From Elusimicrobiaceae bacterium (GTDB taxonomy: Bacteria; Elusimicrobiota; Elusimicrobia; Elusimicrobiales; Elusimicrobiaceae): a DNA stretch of 63,468 bases. A program made the position numbers and the translations under genes. Below the pieces are notes generated by a model. The model ran no database searches and was not told the origin of the DNA. It saw only the letters and a program-made list of their open reading frames with translations. Below are positions 7,356 through 16,994 of this stretch, piece after piece. The stretch spans positions 1 through 63,468 of the forward strand of contig JAEEMS010000015.1 in NCBI GenBank assembly GCA_016283355.1, read 5' to 3'. Within the stretch, counting starts at the first letter, position 1. Every line of letters starts with the position of its first letter.

Positions 7356-8639
7356 ATGAAAAAAAGTATCGGATTGATTTTTGTTTTTTTTCTAACTGCG
7401 TTCTTACATGCAGAAACAATCAAAATGAAAGACGGGTCCCTCATCAGCGGCTCCATTCTCTCTCAAACCCAATACACTCTTAATTTAGCTACATCTTACG
7501 GGAATGTTACCCTCAACCAACGTGAAATTGACCAGATTTTGCCGGACAAACACCGCATTGTTCTTTCGGGCGGAACCCAACTAATCGGGGTGATAACCGA
7601 TTTGGACGAATTTAACCTTAAACTGCAAACCGATGACGGAACGATTGTCAATATTGACATGCCTCAAATCGTTTCCATTGAGGCCTACGATTACGACCGC
7701 GGAGCCGATGCTCAAAAAGAATTTGTGGAAAAGACACAACAACAGCAAGCCGCGCAAATAGCGGCCGCCCAAACACTCGCTCAGGGAACCGTCCAAGCGG
7801 AGGGAGGACTTACCTTTGACTCCGATATTAACCAAGTATTCGATTCCAAAAATGCCACCGTCGTCAACGGTACTGTGGTAACCCCCAATGCACAAGCCAA
7901 GCAGCCCTCTGTGAAATTTTTGACGGAGGAAGAGGCATTTGTAAAGGGAGAACCTACGCAAGATTCTTACACGCAGGCGCAGAAAAAAGAACTGTTGGAA
8001 CAAAATTCCGCCAAAAATAAAAGCACTAAAACATTGCCGAATGAAAAAGAATTCTCGAAGTACTTTGCGTTACAAATAGGGATACGCCCTACCGATTTAA
8101 AACTAGATAATTCCAACCGCGGCAACTATTGGACGACTGATGATAACGCGATTGATGTGAGCGGAACCGGCGTGGCCGTCTCCGGTAAATTTTTATGGCG
8201 TTTAGGGGGCAGCAATTTATGGGTGGGCCCTGTCTTGGGTATCTCCAATATCCCCAATGCCTCTTTTGAAGATAAAGATAGTGCTGTACAGGATGATCCT
8301 ACCCACTATCCGGATCCTACCGCCAAAACAAGCGGCCGGATATTGGAATTGGGCGGTAGTGCACACTATTACATAAATCCGAAAAGCCGCTTCGCTTTTT
8401 ATATCGTGGGGACAGCCGGATTGGAAATGCTGCAACTAAATTACCGCGGAGAATTGCAAAGCCATTCCATGTCTTCTAACGGTTTCTTTGCCGGAGGTGG
8501 ACTTGGTATAGAAACTTGGGTGGATGACCTCATGATAGGACTAGAAGCCCGTGAAATATATGCCAAGCGCAGTAACCGCCTGTCCGGCTCCGGTGCTACC
8601 AATCTGGTTGTACAACTGCAAACCAGTTGGAAATTCTAA
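7356..8639 (+). CDS. Exported protein with N-terminal Sm-like repeats and C-terminal outer-membrane barrel (candidate)
   Basis: A 427-residue protein with a signal peptide (residues 1-19, ending LHA). The mature N-terminus has two similar beta-rich units of about 45 residues, KDGSLISGSILSQ and SGGTQLIGVITDL, each ending in a QREIDQIL- or PQIVSIE-type strand. They resemble Sm-like or GW-type small barrels. A Gln/Ala-rich linker follows (about 120-240). The last 180 residues alternate polar and hydrophobic residues with aromatic strand ends and finish in SWKF, as expected for an outer-membrane barrel with terminal Phe. The stop overlaps the glycerate kinase start (TAATG). No named family was recognised, and the function is unknown. 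Confidence 0.7.
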   Translation: MKKSIGLIFVFFLTAFLHAETIKMKDGSLISGSILSQTQYTLNLATSYGNVTLNQREIDQILPDKHRIVLSGGTQLIGVITDLDEFNLKLQTDDGTIVNIDMPQIVSIEAYDYDRGADAQKEFVEKTQQQQAAQIAAAQTLAQGTVQAEGGLTFDSDINQVFDSKNATVVNGTVVTPNAQAKQPSVKFLTEEEAFVKGEPTQDSYTQAQKKELLEQNSAKNKSTKTLPNEKEFSKYFALQIGIRPTDLKLDNSNRGNYWTTDDNAIDVSGTGVAVSGKFLWRLGGSNLWVGPVLGISNIPNASFEDKDSAVQDDPTHYPDPTAKTSGRILELGGSAHYYINPKSRFAFYIVGTAGLEMLQLNYRGELQSHSMSSNGFFAGGGLGIETWVDDLMIGLEAREIYAKRSNRLSGSGATNLVVQLQTSWKF

Positions 8640-9742
8640 TGAAAATTCTTTTGTTGCCTAACGCATTCAAAGGATCGCTAAGTGCGCTTAAAGCGGGCAA
8701 ATTACTTGAGCAAACGCTAAAGCAGCATCATACCGTTCGTCTGTTTCCCTTATCGGATGGCGGAGATGGTTTTTTAGATTTTTTTCAAATACTTGACCCC
8801 CGCGCAAAACGCATTTACACAACCGCAAAAAATGCTTTTTTAAAAAATGTGCGCACTTCTTTTTTGTTACTATCCGACAAAAAAACGGCCGTCATAGAAA
8901 CAGCCCATATTTGCGGACTGGGGCAAACCCCTCGAAAAGAACTTGATCCGTTGAATGCCTCTTCCTACGGGGTCGGACAAGTCATCCTCAAAGCCGTCCA
9001 AAAAGGTGCCCGCCACATTTACGTGGGACTGGGCGGCGTGGCCTGCAATGACGGTGGTGCCGGTATGGTAAATGCTTGCGGAGGGCAACTGCTTGATAAA
9101 AAAAACCGGCCGCTCGCGTTAGGAGCCCTTCCGTTGCTACAACTGGCCCGTCTGGACTTATCTCCTTTACGAAGCAAATTTAAGGGAATAAAAATTATCG
9201 GGGTGGCCGATGTTACCAATTCGTTACTGGGGCCCAAGAGTTCGGCAAAAGTGTTCGGCCCGCAAAAAGGAGCAACACCTACTGAGGTAAAATTGCTGGA
9301 TAAAGCCATGGCCCGCTGGGCACGAGCAATTCGCCGTGCTACCGGTAAAAACATATCTTCTATTCCCAGCACAGCTGCCGCAGGAGCCATCGGTGCCGGA
9401 CTACACGGTTGTTTCCAATCACATTTGCTGTTAGGGGCCGATTTTTTGACAAAAAAATTGCCCTTGGAAAAACAAATCCGTTGGGCTGATTTGATAATTA
9501 CTTGCGAAGGTAAATTGGACGAACAAACCTTCTACGGAAAAGCCCCCCTTGCAGTTTTAAAAACCGCTCGGAAATACAAGAAAAAAACATTGTTTATTTG
9601 TGGGCAGTGTGCTTTACGCCCCGGTAAAAAATATCCGTTTTTCCCTTCCGCCCTTGTTGTACTGGCGGACTTTGCCCCTACTTTAAAAGAAGCCCAACAA
9701 CACGCTTGTGTCTACCTAAAGCGTATTGCTAAAAATATTTAA
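8639..9742 (+). CDS. Glycerate kinase (type 1, GarK/GlxK family)
   Basis: Phosphorylates glycerate, in this family usually to 2-phosphoglycerate, feeding lower glycolysis. The start at 8639 gives the family N-terminus MKILLLPNAFKGSLSA. It also overlaps the previous stop as TAATG; a start four codons earlier is less likely. Family motifs are SSYGVGQ, LGGVACNDGGAGM, DVTNSLLGP, FGPQKGA and the C-terminal CEGKLDEQTFYGKAP. The 367-residue length is normal. It converges on the phosphoglycolate phosphatase-like gene with a 4-bp tail overlap. Pairing with an exported protein gene upstream is unusual and may be only positional. Confidence 0.88.
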   Translation: MKILLLPNAFKGSLSALKAGKLLEQTLKQHHTVRLFPLSDGGDGFLDFFQILDPRAKRIYTTAKNAFLKNVRTSFLLLSDKKTAVIETAHICGLGQTPRKELDPLNASSYGVGQVILKAVQKGARHIYVGLGGVACNDGGAGMVNACGGQLLDKKNRPLALGALPLLQLARLDLSPLRSKFKGIKIIGVADVTNSLLGPKSSAKVFGPQKGATPTEVKLLDKAMARWARAIRRATGKNISSIPSTAAAGAIGAGLHGCFQSHLLLGADFLTKKLPLEKQIRWADLIITCEGKLDEQTFYGKAPLAVLKTARKYKKKTLFICGQCALRPGKKYPFFPSALVVLADFAPTLKEAQQHACVYLKRIAKNI

Positions 9743-10380
9743 AGGATTTGTAATAATTCTTCCGGGCAGTCAATCAAATAATCCGGGTGAAAGCTTGCCA
9801 ACAACTCCCGGGGACGAAACCCCCACGTTACCGCGCAACTGCGCACCCCTGCGTTATGCGCCGTCTGCATATCCACATCCGAATCTCCTACATACAAACA
9901 CTGGGCTTTTTCTTCTCCGGTGGCATGCAAGATATCGTATACAATTGCGGGGTCCGGCTTTACGGCCACTCCTTCTCGTTGCCCCAATACGGCCGCAAAC
10001 GAAATTTGCGGAAAAAAATGTGCAATTATTTTTTCGGTTGCTGTTTGATACTTATTGGAAGCCACCGCTATTTTTATTCGTTGTGTTTGCAAAGCAAGGA
10101 GAGTTGCTTCTATTCCCGGATAGATCGTCGTTTTATCTGTAAGATGTTCATCATAATACGCAAAAAATGAATTACGTACCGCCGTAATGATTGATGAGGA
10201 TCGGGCGCTTTGCGGCAAAGCACGTTCCACCAATTTACGGACTCCGTTACCCACAAACTGCAAACATTGTTCCTGACTGCATAAAGGGAACCGATGCATA
10301 CGCAACGCATAATTAACAGCACAAGTTAAGTCCGCAATTGTATTTAAAAGCGTACCGTCTAAATCAAAAACGACAAGCAT
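9739..10380 (-). CDS. gph: HAD-family phosphatase, phosphoglycolate phosphatase-like
   Basis: A 213-residue HAD hydrolase. Motif I is FDLDGTLLNT at the extreme N-terminus (nucleophile and acid/base aspartates). Motif II is ASNK in the AVASNKYQ strand, motif III is the Lys in VKPDP, and motif IV is VGDSDVDM. A helical cap of the Gph/PGMB type lies between motifs I and II. The ATG at 10380 is chosen because the longer frame would run backwards through glmS. It begins 2 bp after the glmS stop and is the last gene of the glmS operon. The substrate is uncertain; phosphoglycolate is the usual assignment for this sequence type. Confidence 0.8.
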   Translation of the reverse strand: MLVVFDLDGTLLNTIADLTCAVNYALRMHRFPLCSQEQCLQFVGNGVRKLVERALPQSARSSSIITAVRNSFFAYYDEHLTDKTTIYPGIEATLLALQTQRIKIAVASNKYQTATEKIIAHFFPQISFAAVLGQREGVAVKPDPAIVYDILHATGEEKAQCLYVGDSDVDMQTAHNAGVRSCAVTWGFRPRELLASFHPDYLIDCPEELLQIL

Positions 10381-10382
10381 GT

Positions 10383-12224
10383 TTATTCCACCGTAACGCT
10401 CTTGGCTAAGTGACGAGGATGGTCGATATCGCACCCCAAACGTTTGGCAATCCAGTACGCCAAAAATTGAAGAGGAACTATATCCAACACAGGTTGTAGC
10501 AAGTCGGAAGTTTTGGGAACGATAATAATTTTGTCCACAAAATTTTTGAGCGGTTTCACGCCTGCTTTCGTAGTAATGGCCACCACAAAAGCCCCACGGG
10601 CACGACATTCTTGGCAAGCAGAAACCATTTTATCAAACAAGCCGTCTGCCGGCATCAACATAAAAACGGGGGTCCCTTTATCTATCACGGAAATCGGGCC
10701 GTGTTTAATTTCTCCGGCGGCAAATCCTTCCGCGCTTTTATAAGAAACTTCTTTCAACTTGAGCGCTCCTTCCAATGCTATCGGAAAGTTCACATGTCGC
10801 CCCAAAAAGATAAAACGGTCCGCTTTATAAATCTTGCGTGTCAAATGGCGTACTTCGTACTCCAATTTGACCGCCTCATTCATGGCCTTTGGTAACATCA
10901 ACAGTTCCTTGTAGGATTTCTCAAAAACAGCTTTGCTGATATTCCCGTTGGCCTGTCCCAAAAACATAGCCATGGCATAGAGTGCTGTTATCTGGCTGGT
11001 AAACGTTTTGGTAGAAGCTACGCTGATTTCCGGCCCACAATGCGTATAAAAAACCCCGTCGCATAAACGTGTCAAAGAAGACCCACGTACATTACAAATA
11101 GCCAACGTACGGAATCCGGCCTCTTTTGCTTTTTGCACCGCACCCAACGTATCCGCTGTTTCACCCGATTGGCTCACTGCAATTGCCAACGCATCCTTCA
11201 CGGGTACAAGCGCACGGTATTTATATTCACTGGCCAAATCGACATTTGCCACGATTCCGGCAAGTTGTTCCAAATAATATTTCCCCACCAATGCCGCGTG
11301 ATAGGCCGAACCACAAGCGATAATATGCACCGTACGCAATTTGCGAATCGCAGCCGTGTCTAATCCCAACACTTTGCTGAAATCCATACGTGCGGTACGC
11401 AACGTATCTTCCAGTGCTTGCGGCTGGTCATAAATTTCTTTAAGCAGGAAATGACGGTATCCGCCCTTCTCGGCTGTTTTCTGATCCCAATCTATTTTAA
11501 CTGCTTTCCGTTTTTGCACGGAACCGTTGGCATTTAAAATTTTAGCTCCGCTGGATTTAATCACGGCAATCTCGCCGTCCTCTACAAACAATACTTTGTT
11601 CGTGTGGGCTAAAAAAGCCGGGACGTCAGAGGCCAAATAATTTTCGTCCTTCCCCAATCCCACCACCATCGGGTTTTGGATTTTTGTCCCTGCAAGCAAG
11701 TAAGGCGTACGTGCCCACATGACATAATAAGCAAAAGCGCCGCTTAGCGAACTATTTGTTTTGGAAATAGCTTTAATAAGACGTTCTTCGTCATCGGCTG
11801 CACGCACGTGCAACAAATTTTCTTCAATAAGATGGGCAATTACTTCCGTATCTGTTTCGCTGGAAAATTTATGCCCATAAGATTCTAACTTTTCACGTAA
11901 GGAAAGGTAATTTTCGATGATCCCGTTGTGAACAACCACCAAATCACCGGTGCAATCTGTGTGCGGGTGAGAATTTTCTTCACTCGGTTTGCCGTGCGTA
12001 GCCCAACGCGTGTGCCCCATACCGGTCATTCCTTGCGGATTGGCTTGCAAAACGGCTTTTTCCAGCTCTTCCACTTTCCCGACAGAACGAACGGTTACAA
12101 TTTGGCCGGCCTGTAAGATAGAAACCCCCGCCGAATCATATCCGCGGTATTCCAATCGTTTCAGCCCCTCCATCAAAAAAGGAACACAATTTTTTTTGCC
12201 GGTGTAACCGATAATTCCGCACAT
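10383..12224 (-). CDS. glmS: Glutamine-fructose-6-phosphate aminotransferase
   Basis: Makes glucosamine-6-phosphate from fructose-6-phosphate and glutamine, the first step to UDP-GlcNAc. The 613 residues are full length. The N-terminal glutaminase begins MCGIIGYTG with the catalytic Cys2 and has GHTRWATHG. Two SIS isomerase domains follow (IIACGSAYHAALVGKYY, SQSGETADT), and the C-terminus ends LAKSVTVE as in the family. It sits 9 bp downstream of pdxJ in an operon that also holds glmM, linking the first two hexosamine steps. No glmS riboswitch or other structured leader is visible. Confidence 0.95.
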   Translation of the reverse strand: MCGIIGYTGKKNCVPFLMEGLKRLEYRGYDSAGVSILQAGQIVTVRSVGKVEELEKAVLQANPQGMTGMGHTRWATHGKPSEENSHPHTDCTGDLVVVHNGIIENYLSLREKLESYGHKFSSETDTEVIAHLIEENLLHVRAADDEERLIKAISKTNSSLSGAFAYYVMWARTPYLLAGTKIQNPMVVGLGKDENYLASDVPAFLAHTNKVLFVEDGEIAVIKSSGAKILNANGSVQKRKAVKIDWDQKTAEKGGYRHFLLKEIYDQPQALEDTLRTARMDFSKVLGLDTAAIRKLRTVHIIACGSAYHAALVGKYYLEQLAGIVANVDLASEYKYRALVPVKDALAIAVSQSGETADTLGAVQKAKEAGFRTLAICNVRGSSLTRLCDGVFYTHCGPEISVASTKTFTSQITALYAMAMFLGQANGNISKAVFEKSYKELLMLPKAMNEAVKLEYEVRHLTRKIYKADRFIFLGRHVNFPIALEGALKLKEVSYKSAEGFAAGEIKHGPISVIDKGTPVFMLMPADGLFDKMVSACQECRARGAFVVAITTKAGVKPLKNFVDKIIIVPKTSDLLQPVLDIVPLQFLAYWIAKRLGCDIDHPRHLAKSVTVE

Positions 12225-12233
12225 AAAATATCC

Positions 12234-12950
12234 TTATAAAAGATCTTTCATTTCTTCTACTGCTTGCGGCAAGCCCGCAAACAAAGAGCGCGTAATAATG
12301 GCAAAACCGATATTCATGCACCGCATTCCACCAATATCCGCCACTGCCAGTACGTTCAAATAATCCAATCCGTGGCCGGCATGTACTTCAAGCCCCAACT
12401 CCTTAGCCAACAACGCGGCTAAACTAAGTTCCTGCAATCGTCTTTGCGCTTGTTTGGGGGAAGTTGCCTCGCTGTAATCGCGCGTACACAATTCTACAAT
12501 ATCTGCCCCGAGCCGAGCTGCCATACGCACTTCATCCGCCACCGGGCTGATAAATAAACTGACTAAAATTCCTTTTTTGTGCAACCGCTCTACCATTTGA
12601 GCAATGCGTTTTTGTACCGCAGGGGTAAAATTAAGCCCGCCCATGGTGGTTACCTCACCGGGTTGTTCCGGCACAATGCACACAGAATACGGTTTGTATT
12701 TTAAAGCGATTTTTTCGGCTTCCGGTGTGTAAGAACATTCCAAATGCACTTTTTTGGGGAAATATTTGCATAACAAAGCCACATCTTTGGTTTGAATATG
12801 GCGTCCGTCCTTACGCCAGTGTACCACGATATAATCCGCCCCAGCCGATAAACAAATGGCCGCAGCATCTACCGGATCCGGAAATGCAGCCCGACGTGCT
12901 TGGCGCAATGTTGCAACATGGTCAATATTTACCCCTAATTGTACCTTCAT
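12234..12950 (-). CDS. pdxJ: Pyridoxine 5'-phosphate synthase PdxJ
   Basis: Condenses 3-amino-2-oxopropyl phosphate with deoxyxylulose-5-phosphate to form pyridoxine phosphate (vitamin B6). Family motifs include GVNIDHVATLRQAR, DPVDAA, IVVHWRKDGRH, CSYTPE and VHAGHGLDYLN. The start at 12950 gives a GGAGG ribosome site with 7-nt spacing; the ATG two codons earlier would be too close to it. It overlaps the glmM stop as ATGA, so translation is coupled. The 238-residue length is normal. Confidence 0.94.
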   Translation of the reverse strand: MKVQLGVNIDHVATLRQARRAAFPDPVDAAAICLSAGADYIVVHWRKDGRHIQTKDVALLCKYFPKKVHLECSYTPEAEKIALKYKPYSVCIVPEQPGEVTTMGGLNFTPAVQKRIAQMVERLHKKGILVSLFISPVADEVRMAARLGADIVELCTRDYSEATSPKQAQRRLQELSLAALLAKELGLEVHAGHGLDYLNVLAVADIGGMRCMNIGFAIITRSLFAGLPQAVEEMKDLL

Positions 12951-14299
12951 TTGCATACCTCCGTTTTGTGTGCGTACAAAGTTTCTACCTCTTGCATAAC
13001 GCGGTCCACCATTGTTTCTTCTTGTCCTTCCACTAAAATGCGCAATTTGGGTTCCGTTCCGCTATAGCGGACAACTACCCGGCCTTTGCCTTTCATAGAT
13101 TTTTCAATATCCGCAACGGCCGGTAAAAACCCATCCAATGTTTCCAAGGGAGGTTTGGAAGAAACTGTAATGGCCTTTAGCTTACAAGGATATTTTTGCC
13201 ATTGGTCGCGAAACCAACTGACCGGCAATCCCAATTTTTTAACAAATTGCAAAAACTGTAAAGCCGACAAGACACCGTCCCCGGTGTTGGCAAAACGCGG
13301 GAAAATAATATGACCGGAAGTTTCCCCGCCAATAGAAAGATTCCCTTTTTCCAATGCTTCGGCTACGTATTTATCCCCCACCGTAGTGAGTTCCACCTCT
13401 ATTCCGTTTTCTTTTAAGTAATTAATACAACCCAGGTTGGCCATGATGGTCAATACTGCTTTGTTGTGATTTAAAAGGCCTTCTTTCTTCATACACAACG
13501 CGGAAGAAGCAATGATATTATCCCCATCTAATTGACGACCCTTTTCGTCCGAAGCAATCACACGGTCGGCATCTCCGTCAAAGCTAAACCCGATAAAAGC
13601 ACCTTCTTTTACCGTTAATTGTTGCATAAATTCCGTATGCAATGCTCCGACGTTTTTATTAATATTGGTTCCGTCCGGCTTGGCGGCTGTCACGGTAACA
13701 TCCATACCTAATCCCGCAAATACATTTGCCGCCACTTTATAACTGGCTCCGTTGGCGCAATCCAACACAACTTTTGTCCCTTTCAACCACTTTTTATCAA
13801 CGGTGGACATTAAAAACGCCTCGTATTCACGCACCAACTTTTCTTGTACTTGCAACGTACCCACGGGTGCCGGGAGTGTTGTCAATTTTTCAATTGTTTC
13901 TTCAATAGAATTCTCTAAATCTTCCGGCAGCTTTGCGCCATGATTGGTAAAAAATTTAATACCGTTAAATTCGGCTGGATTATGACTGGCCGATATTACA
14001 ATTCCGCACAAACTGCCTGTCTTTTTAACTAAATACGCCACGGCAGGGGTCGGAGCAATACCCACACTAATCACATTGACACCGCTGGCTCGAATTCCTT
14101 TTTCCAATGCGTCAAAAATAGATGGCCCCGAAATACGGGAATCCTGCGCAATGATCACTTGAGGTTTTAAATGCGCATCTTTCGCGTACTCTTGCAACCG
14201 CAGCAAAGCAGCATATCCCAATTTACCGATAAAATCGCTTACCAACGGGAATTCCCCCGCCACGGCACGAATGCCGTCTGTTCCAAAATATTTTCCCAT
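12947..14299 (-). CDS. glmM: Phosphoglucosamine mutase
   Basis: Converts glucosamine-6-phosphate to glucosamine-1-phosphate on the way to UDP-GlcNAc. The 450-residue protein has the start GKYFGTDGIRAVAG, the phosphoserine loop SASHNPAEFNGIK, the metal loop DGDADRV, a GGETSGHIIF sugar loop, and the phosphate-binding end VRYSGTEPKLRIL. It lies between ftsH (32-bp gap) and pdxJ (4-bp overlap) in the hpt-to-gph operon. The operon order ftsH-glmM is common in bacteria. Confidence 0.95.
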   Translation of the reverse strand: MGKYFGTDGIRAVAGEFPLVSDFIGKLGYAALLRLQEYAKDAHLKPQVIIAQDSRISGPSIFDALEKGIRASGVNVISVGIAPTPAVAYLVKKTGSLCGIVISASHNPAEFNGIKFFTNHGAKLPEDLENSIEETIEKLTTLPAPVGTLQVQEKLVREYEAFLMSTVDKKWLKGTKVVLDCANGASYKVAANVFAGLGMDVTVTAAKPDGTNINKNVGALHTEFMQQLTVKEGAFIGFSFDGDADRVIASDEKGRQLDGDNIIASSALCMKKEGLLNHNKAVLTIMANLGCINYLKENGIEVELTTVGDKYVAEALEKGNLSIGGETSGHIIFPRFANTGDGVLSALQFLQFVKKLGLPVSWFRDQWQKYPCKLKAITVSSKPPLETLDGFLPAVADIEKSMKGKGRVVVRYSGTEPKLRILVEGQEETMVDRVMQEVETLYAHKTEVCK

Positions 14300-14331
14300 A
14301 ATATGTCCTCGATGCAGGATGTCACACGCTC

Positions 14332-16272
14332 CTATAAGGAAGCTCCTCCGAATAAATCCGTTTGCTGTATTTCCGGTTGGGGATTTTTTGCTTCCTCTTT
14401 TTTGGGTGCAGCCGGTTGTTCCGGCTCTTTTTGTTTTGTTTTTTCTTCGGCCGGTTTTAATCCTAAAATTACATCAATTTCATCGGCTTCCACCACTTCT
14501 TTTTCCAATAAAACCGCCACTAATTTATCAAATGCACTACGGTTGGCGGTAATAATTTCTTTGGCACGTGCGTAAGAAGTGCGGATTAAAGACATGATCT
14601 CTTCGTCGATAGCTTTGGCCAATTCCTGTGAATATGTCGTATGGCGCGATAGATCCCGCCCCAAAAATACTTCACCTTCTTCACTGCTTGGCAATGAAAT
14701 GGGACCCAATTTTTCGCTCATTCCCAGTTCCATAATCATTTTGCGGGCGTAGGCCATCGTTTTGTTTAAATCGTCACTGGCACCGGAAGTAATTTCTCCA
14801 AACACAATTTCTTCCGCAGCGCGACCTCCCAGCAAAATACACAATTTATCTTTAAATTCCGATTTACTGGTTAAAAATTTATCTTCTTCCGGCAATTGCA
14901 GTGTATACCCCAATGCTTGCCCTCGCGGGATGATGGACACTTTATGCACCGGGTCCGAATGATTTGTCATACGGGCAACTACGGTGTGGCCCACCTCATG
15001 CGCGGCAATAATTTGCAATTCCTTTTTGGAGATAATGCGGGATTTTTTCTGCGGACCGGCAATCACACGTTCGATTGCTTCATCCATGTCGGTCGTTTCG
15101 ACGGATTCTTTATCGGCGCGGGCCGCCAAAATAGCCGCTTCGTTTACCACGTTGGCCAAATCGGCTCCCACAAAACCGGGCGTTGCTTTGGCTATTGTGG
15201 ACAGATCCACATTGTCCGCCAATTTCACTTTTTTGGCGTGCACTTTCAAAATTTCTTCGCGCCCTTTCAAATCCGGTGCCGGCACGGAAACGTGACGGTC
15301 AAAACGGCCGGGGCGGATTAATGCCGGGTCCAACACATCCGGGCGGTTGGTGGAAGCCATTAAGATAATACCTTGCTTACTCTCAAAACCGTCCAATTCG
15401 ATTAGCAGTTGGTTGAGCGTTTGTTCGCGTTCGTCGTGTCCTCCGCCAATACCGGCAAAACGACGGCGCCCCACCGCATCCAATTCGTCAATAAAAATAA
15501 TGGCCGGGGCATTTTTCTTAGCTTGGTCGAACAAATCACGTACACGGGCCGCGCCCACACCTACAAACATTTCCACAAATTCAGAAGCGGAAGCGGAGAA
15601 GAAAGCCACGCCAGCTTCTCCGGCTACGGCTTTCGCTAACAACGTTTTCCCTGTGCCGGGAGCTCCGTAAAGCAAAACGCCCTTGGGTAGTTTTCCCCCC
15701 AGTTTTTGGAATTTTTTAGGATTTTTTAAAAATTTAATAATGTCCTGCAATTCTTCTTTCGCTTCGTCACAACCGGCCACATCTTTAAATGTAACTGTTT
15801 GTTGGGAAGGGTCCTGCATTTTGGCTTTGGAACGAGCAAAATTCATGGCACTCTTGCCGTCGCTGCGTTGCGGACGCAAGAAGATAAACCACCACAATCC
15901 CACCAATAACACAATCCACAACACGTTAAACAAAATATTGCCAATCCAGCTGTTATCTTTTTCCGCGCGAAACTTAACATGCGCAGCCGATAATTCTTTT
16001 ACCAACTCCGGGTCGTCCATCCGCACGGTTTTAAACGGGGCCAGTTTCCCATCAGTATTTTTATATAAGCCGGAAATAGTTTCCGTGGCGATTGTCAAAT
16101 CTGACACTTCCGCTGCCGCTACTTTCTGCTTAAATTCAGAGTAATCCAACTCCGTCGTTTTCTGACCGGGACGGTTAAACAACAAAACCGCTGCTACAAA
16201 TACGATAATCCACCCGGCAATCTGCCCGAAGGATACAATTCTGCGGTTATTAGGACGTTTATTATTCTTCAT
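14332..16272 (-). CDS. ftsH: ATP-dependent zinc metalloprotease FtsH
   Basis: Membrane-anchored AAA+ protease for quality control of membrane and short-lived proteins. The 646 residues hold an N-terminal membrane helix (about 14-32), a periplasmic loop and a second helix (about 108-130). The AAA domain follows, with Walker [14 protein letters not shown], pore motif FVGVGA, Walker [12 protein letters not shown] and the second region of homology RPGRFDRH. The protease has the zinc site HEVGH. The tail is Lys/Glu/Pro-rich and variable. The start overlaps the hpt stop by one base (TAATG). Confidence 0.96.
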   Translation of the reverse strand: MKNNKRPNNRRIVSFGQIAGWIIVFVAAVLLFNRPGQKTTELDYSEFKQKVAAAEVSDLTIATETISGLYKNTDGKLAPFKTVRMDDPELVKELSAAHVKFRAEKDNSWIGNILFNVLWIVLLVGLWWFIFLRPQRSDGKSAMNFARSKAKMQDPSQQTVTFKDVAGCDEAKEELQDIIKFLKNPKKFQKLGGKLPKGVLLYGAPGTGKTLLAKAVAGEAGVAFFSASASEFVEMFVGVGAARVRDLFDQAKKNAPAIIFIDELDAVGRRRFAGIGGGHDEREQTLNQLLIELDGFESKQGIILMASTNRPDVLDPALIRPGRFDRHVSVPAPDLKGREEILKVHAKKVKLADNVDLSTIAKATPGFVGADLANVVNEAAILAARADKESVETTDMDEAIERVIAGPQKKSRIISKKELQIIAAHEVGHTVVARMTNHSDPVHKVSIIPRGQALGYTLQLPEEDKFLTSKSEFKDKLCILLGGRAAEEIVFGEITSGASDDLNKTMAYARKMIMELGMSEKLGPISLPSSEEGEVFLGRDLSRHTTYSQELAKAIDEEIMSLIRTSYARAKEIITANRSAFDKLVAVLLEKEVVEADEIDVILGLKPAEEKTKQKEPEQPAAPKKEEAKNPQPEIQQTDLFGGASL

Positions 16273-16799
16273 TATTTCTTAAATACCCCTATATACGGTA
16301 AATTACGGTAAAGTTCGTTGTAATCCAACCCGTAACCGATAACAAATTCATTTTCTACCTGGAATCCGATGTATTTCGGATGGATAGGTGCTTTGCGGTT
16401 GGCCGGCTTGTCCAACAGACAGCAAATCTCAATGCTAGCTGCACCGCGGTTTTTCAAATTTCCCATCAGATATTCCAACGTTAACCCGGTGTCCACAATA
16501 TCTTCCACCACCACTACATGGCGGTCTTTGATGCTTTGGTGCAAGTCAAGCATCGTACGCACTTGCCCGGTGCTGGTCGTACCGGAGTACGAAGACAAAC
16601 ACATAAAATCCATATTGCAATCGATGCTAATTTGTTTCATCAAATCGGAATAGAACAAAATACAACCGCGCAAAATACCCACAAATAAAGGCGTTTTCCC
16701 TTTATAATCAAAGGAAATTTGACGTCCCAACTCCGCGATGCGGTCCGTCAGTTGTTTTTCTGAAAATAAGACACGTTCCAAAACAGGTGTTTCCGGCAT
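16272..16799 (-). CDS. hpt: Hypoxanthine phosphoribosyltransferase
   Basis: Purine salvage enzyme that joins hypoxanthine or guanine to PRPP. The PRPP-binding loop VVVVEDIVDTGLTL and the GILRGCILFYSDL motif are clear. The 175-residue length is normal with the start at 16799, which has TAGGAGGGG four bases upstream. The longer frame to 16823 would place its start inside the probable promoter and leader. It is the first gene of the hpt-ftsH-glmM-pdxJ-glmS-gph operon. An hpt-ftsH pair is a common arrangement in Gram-positive and other bacteria. Confidence 0.93.
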   Translation of the reverse strand: MPETPVLERVLFSEKQLTDRIAELGRQISFDYKGKTPLFVGILRGCILFYSDLMKQISIDCNMDFMCLSSYSGTTSTGQVRTMLDLHQSIKDRHVVVVEDIVDTGLTLEYLMGNLKNRGAASIEICCLLDKPANRKAPIHPKYIGFQVENEFVIGYGLDYNELYRNLPYIGVFKK

Positions 16800-16904
16800 A
16801 ACCCCTCCTATTGGTATATACAAATAGGATACCTTTTTTTAGCTGTAATTGGAAGAGGAAACGCAGGCGCCCCCGTTCGGGTGTGATCCTACTCCCCGCC
16901 ACTC

Positions 16905-16944
16905 TAGGTCCTTGGACCTAAATCTCAATAGGTCTTTGGACCCT
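16905..16944 (+). promoter_or_regulatory. Two phased inverted repeats (GGTCC-type operators)
   Basis: TAGGTCCTTGGACCTA (16905-16920) has perfect 7-bp arms around a TT spacer. A second copy, TAGGTCTTTGGACCCT (16929-16944), begins exactly 24 bp later. The candidate -10 (TATGCT, 16967-16972) starts 23 bp after the second repeat, which centres that repeat near -42. The same arrangement is present before the gene at 57621. It is most simply read as binding sites for a dimeric activator of the gene at 16995. Confidence 0.65.
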
Positions 16945-16994
16945 GGCAATTTACTTGTCTTTTCTATATGCTAATTATATAAGGGGGATATTTT

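Noticed and set aside
10381-10617. N-terminal extension of the HAD phosphatase
   Set aside because: It overlaps the end of glmS in another frame; the catalytic motif begins right after the ATG at 10380.
16871-16903. A stretch resembling the 3' end of a tRNA (ATCCTACTCCCCGCCA)
   Set aside because: No matching acceptor, anticodon or T arm could be folded in front of it, so it is not called as a tRNA or a remnant.
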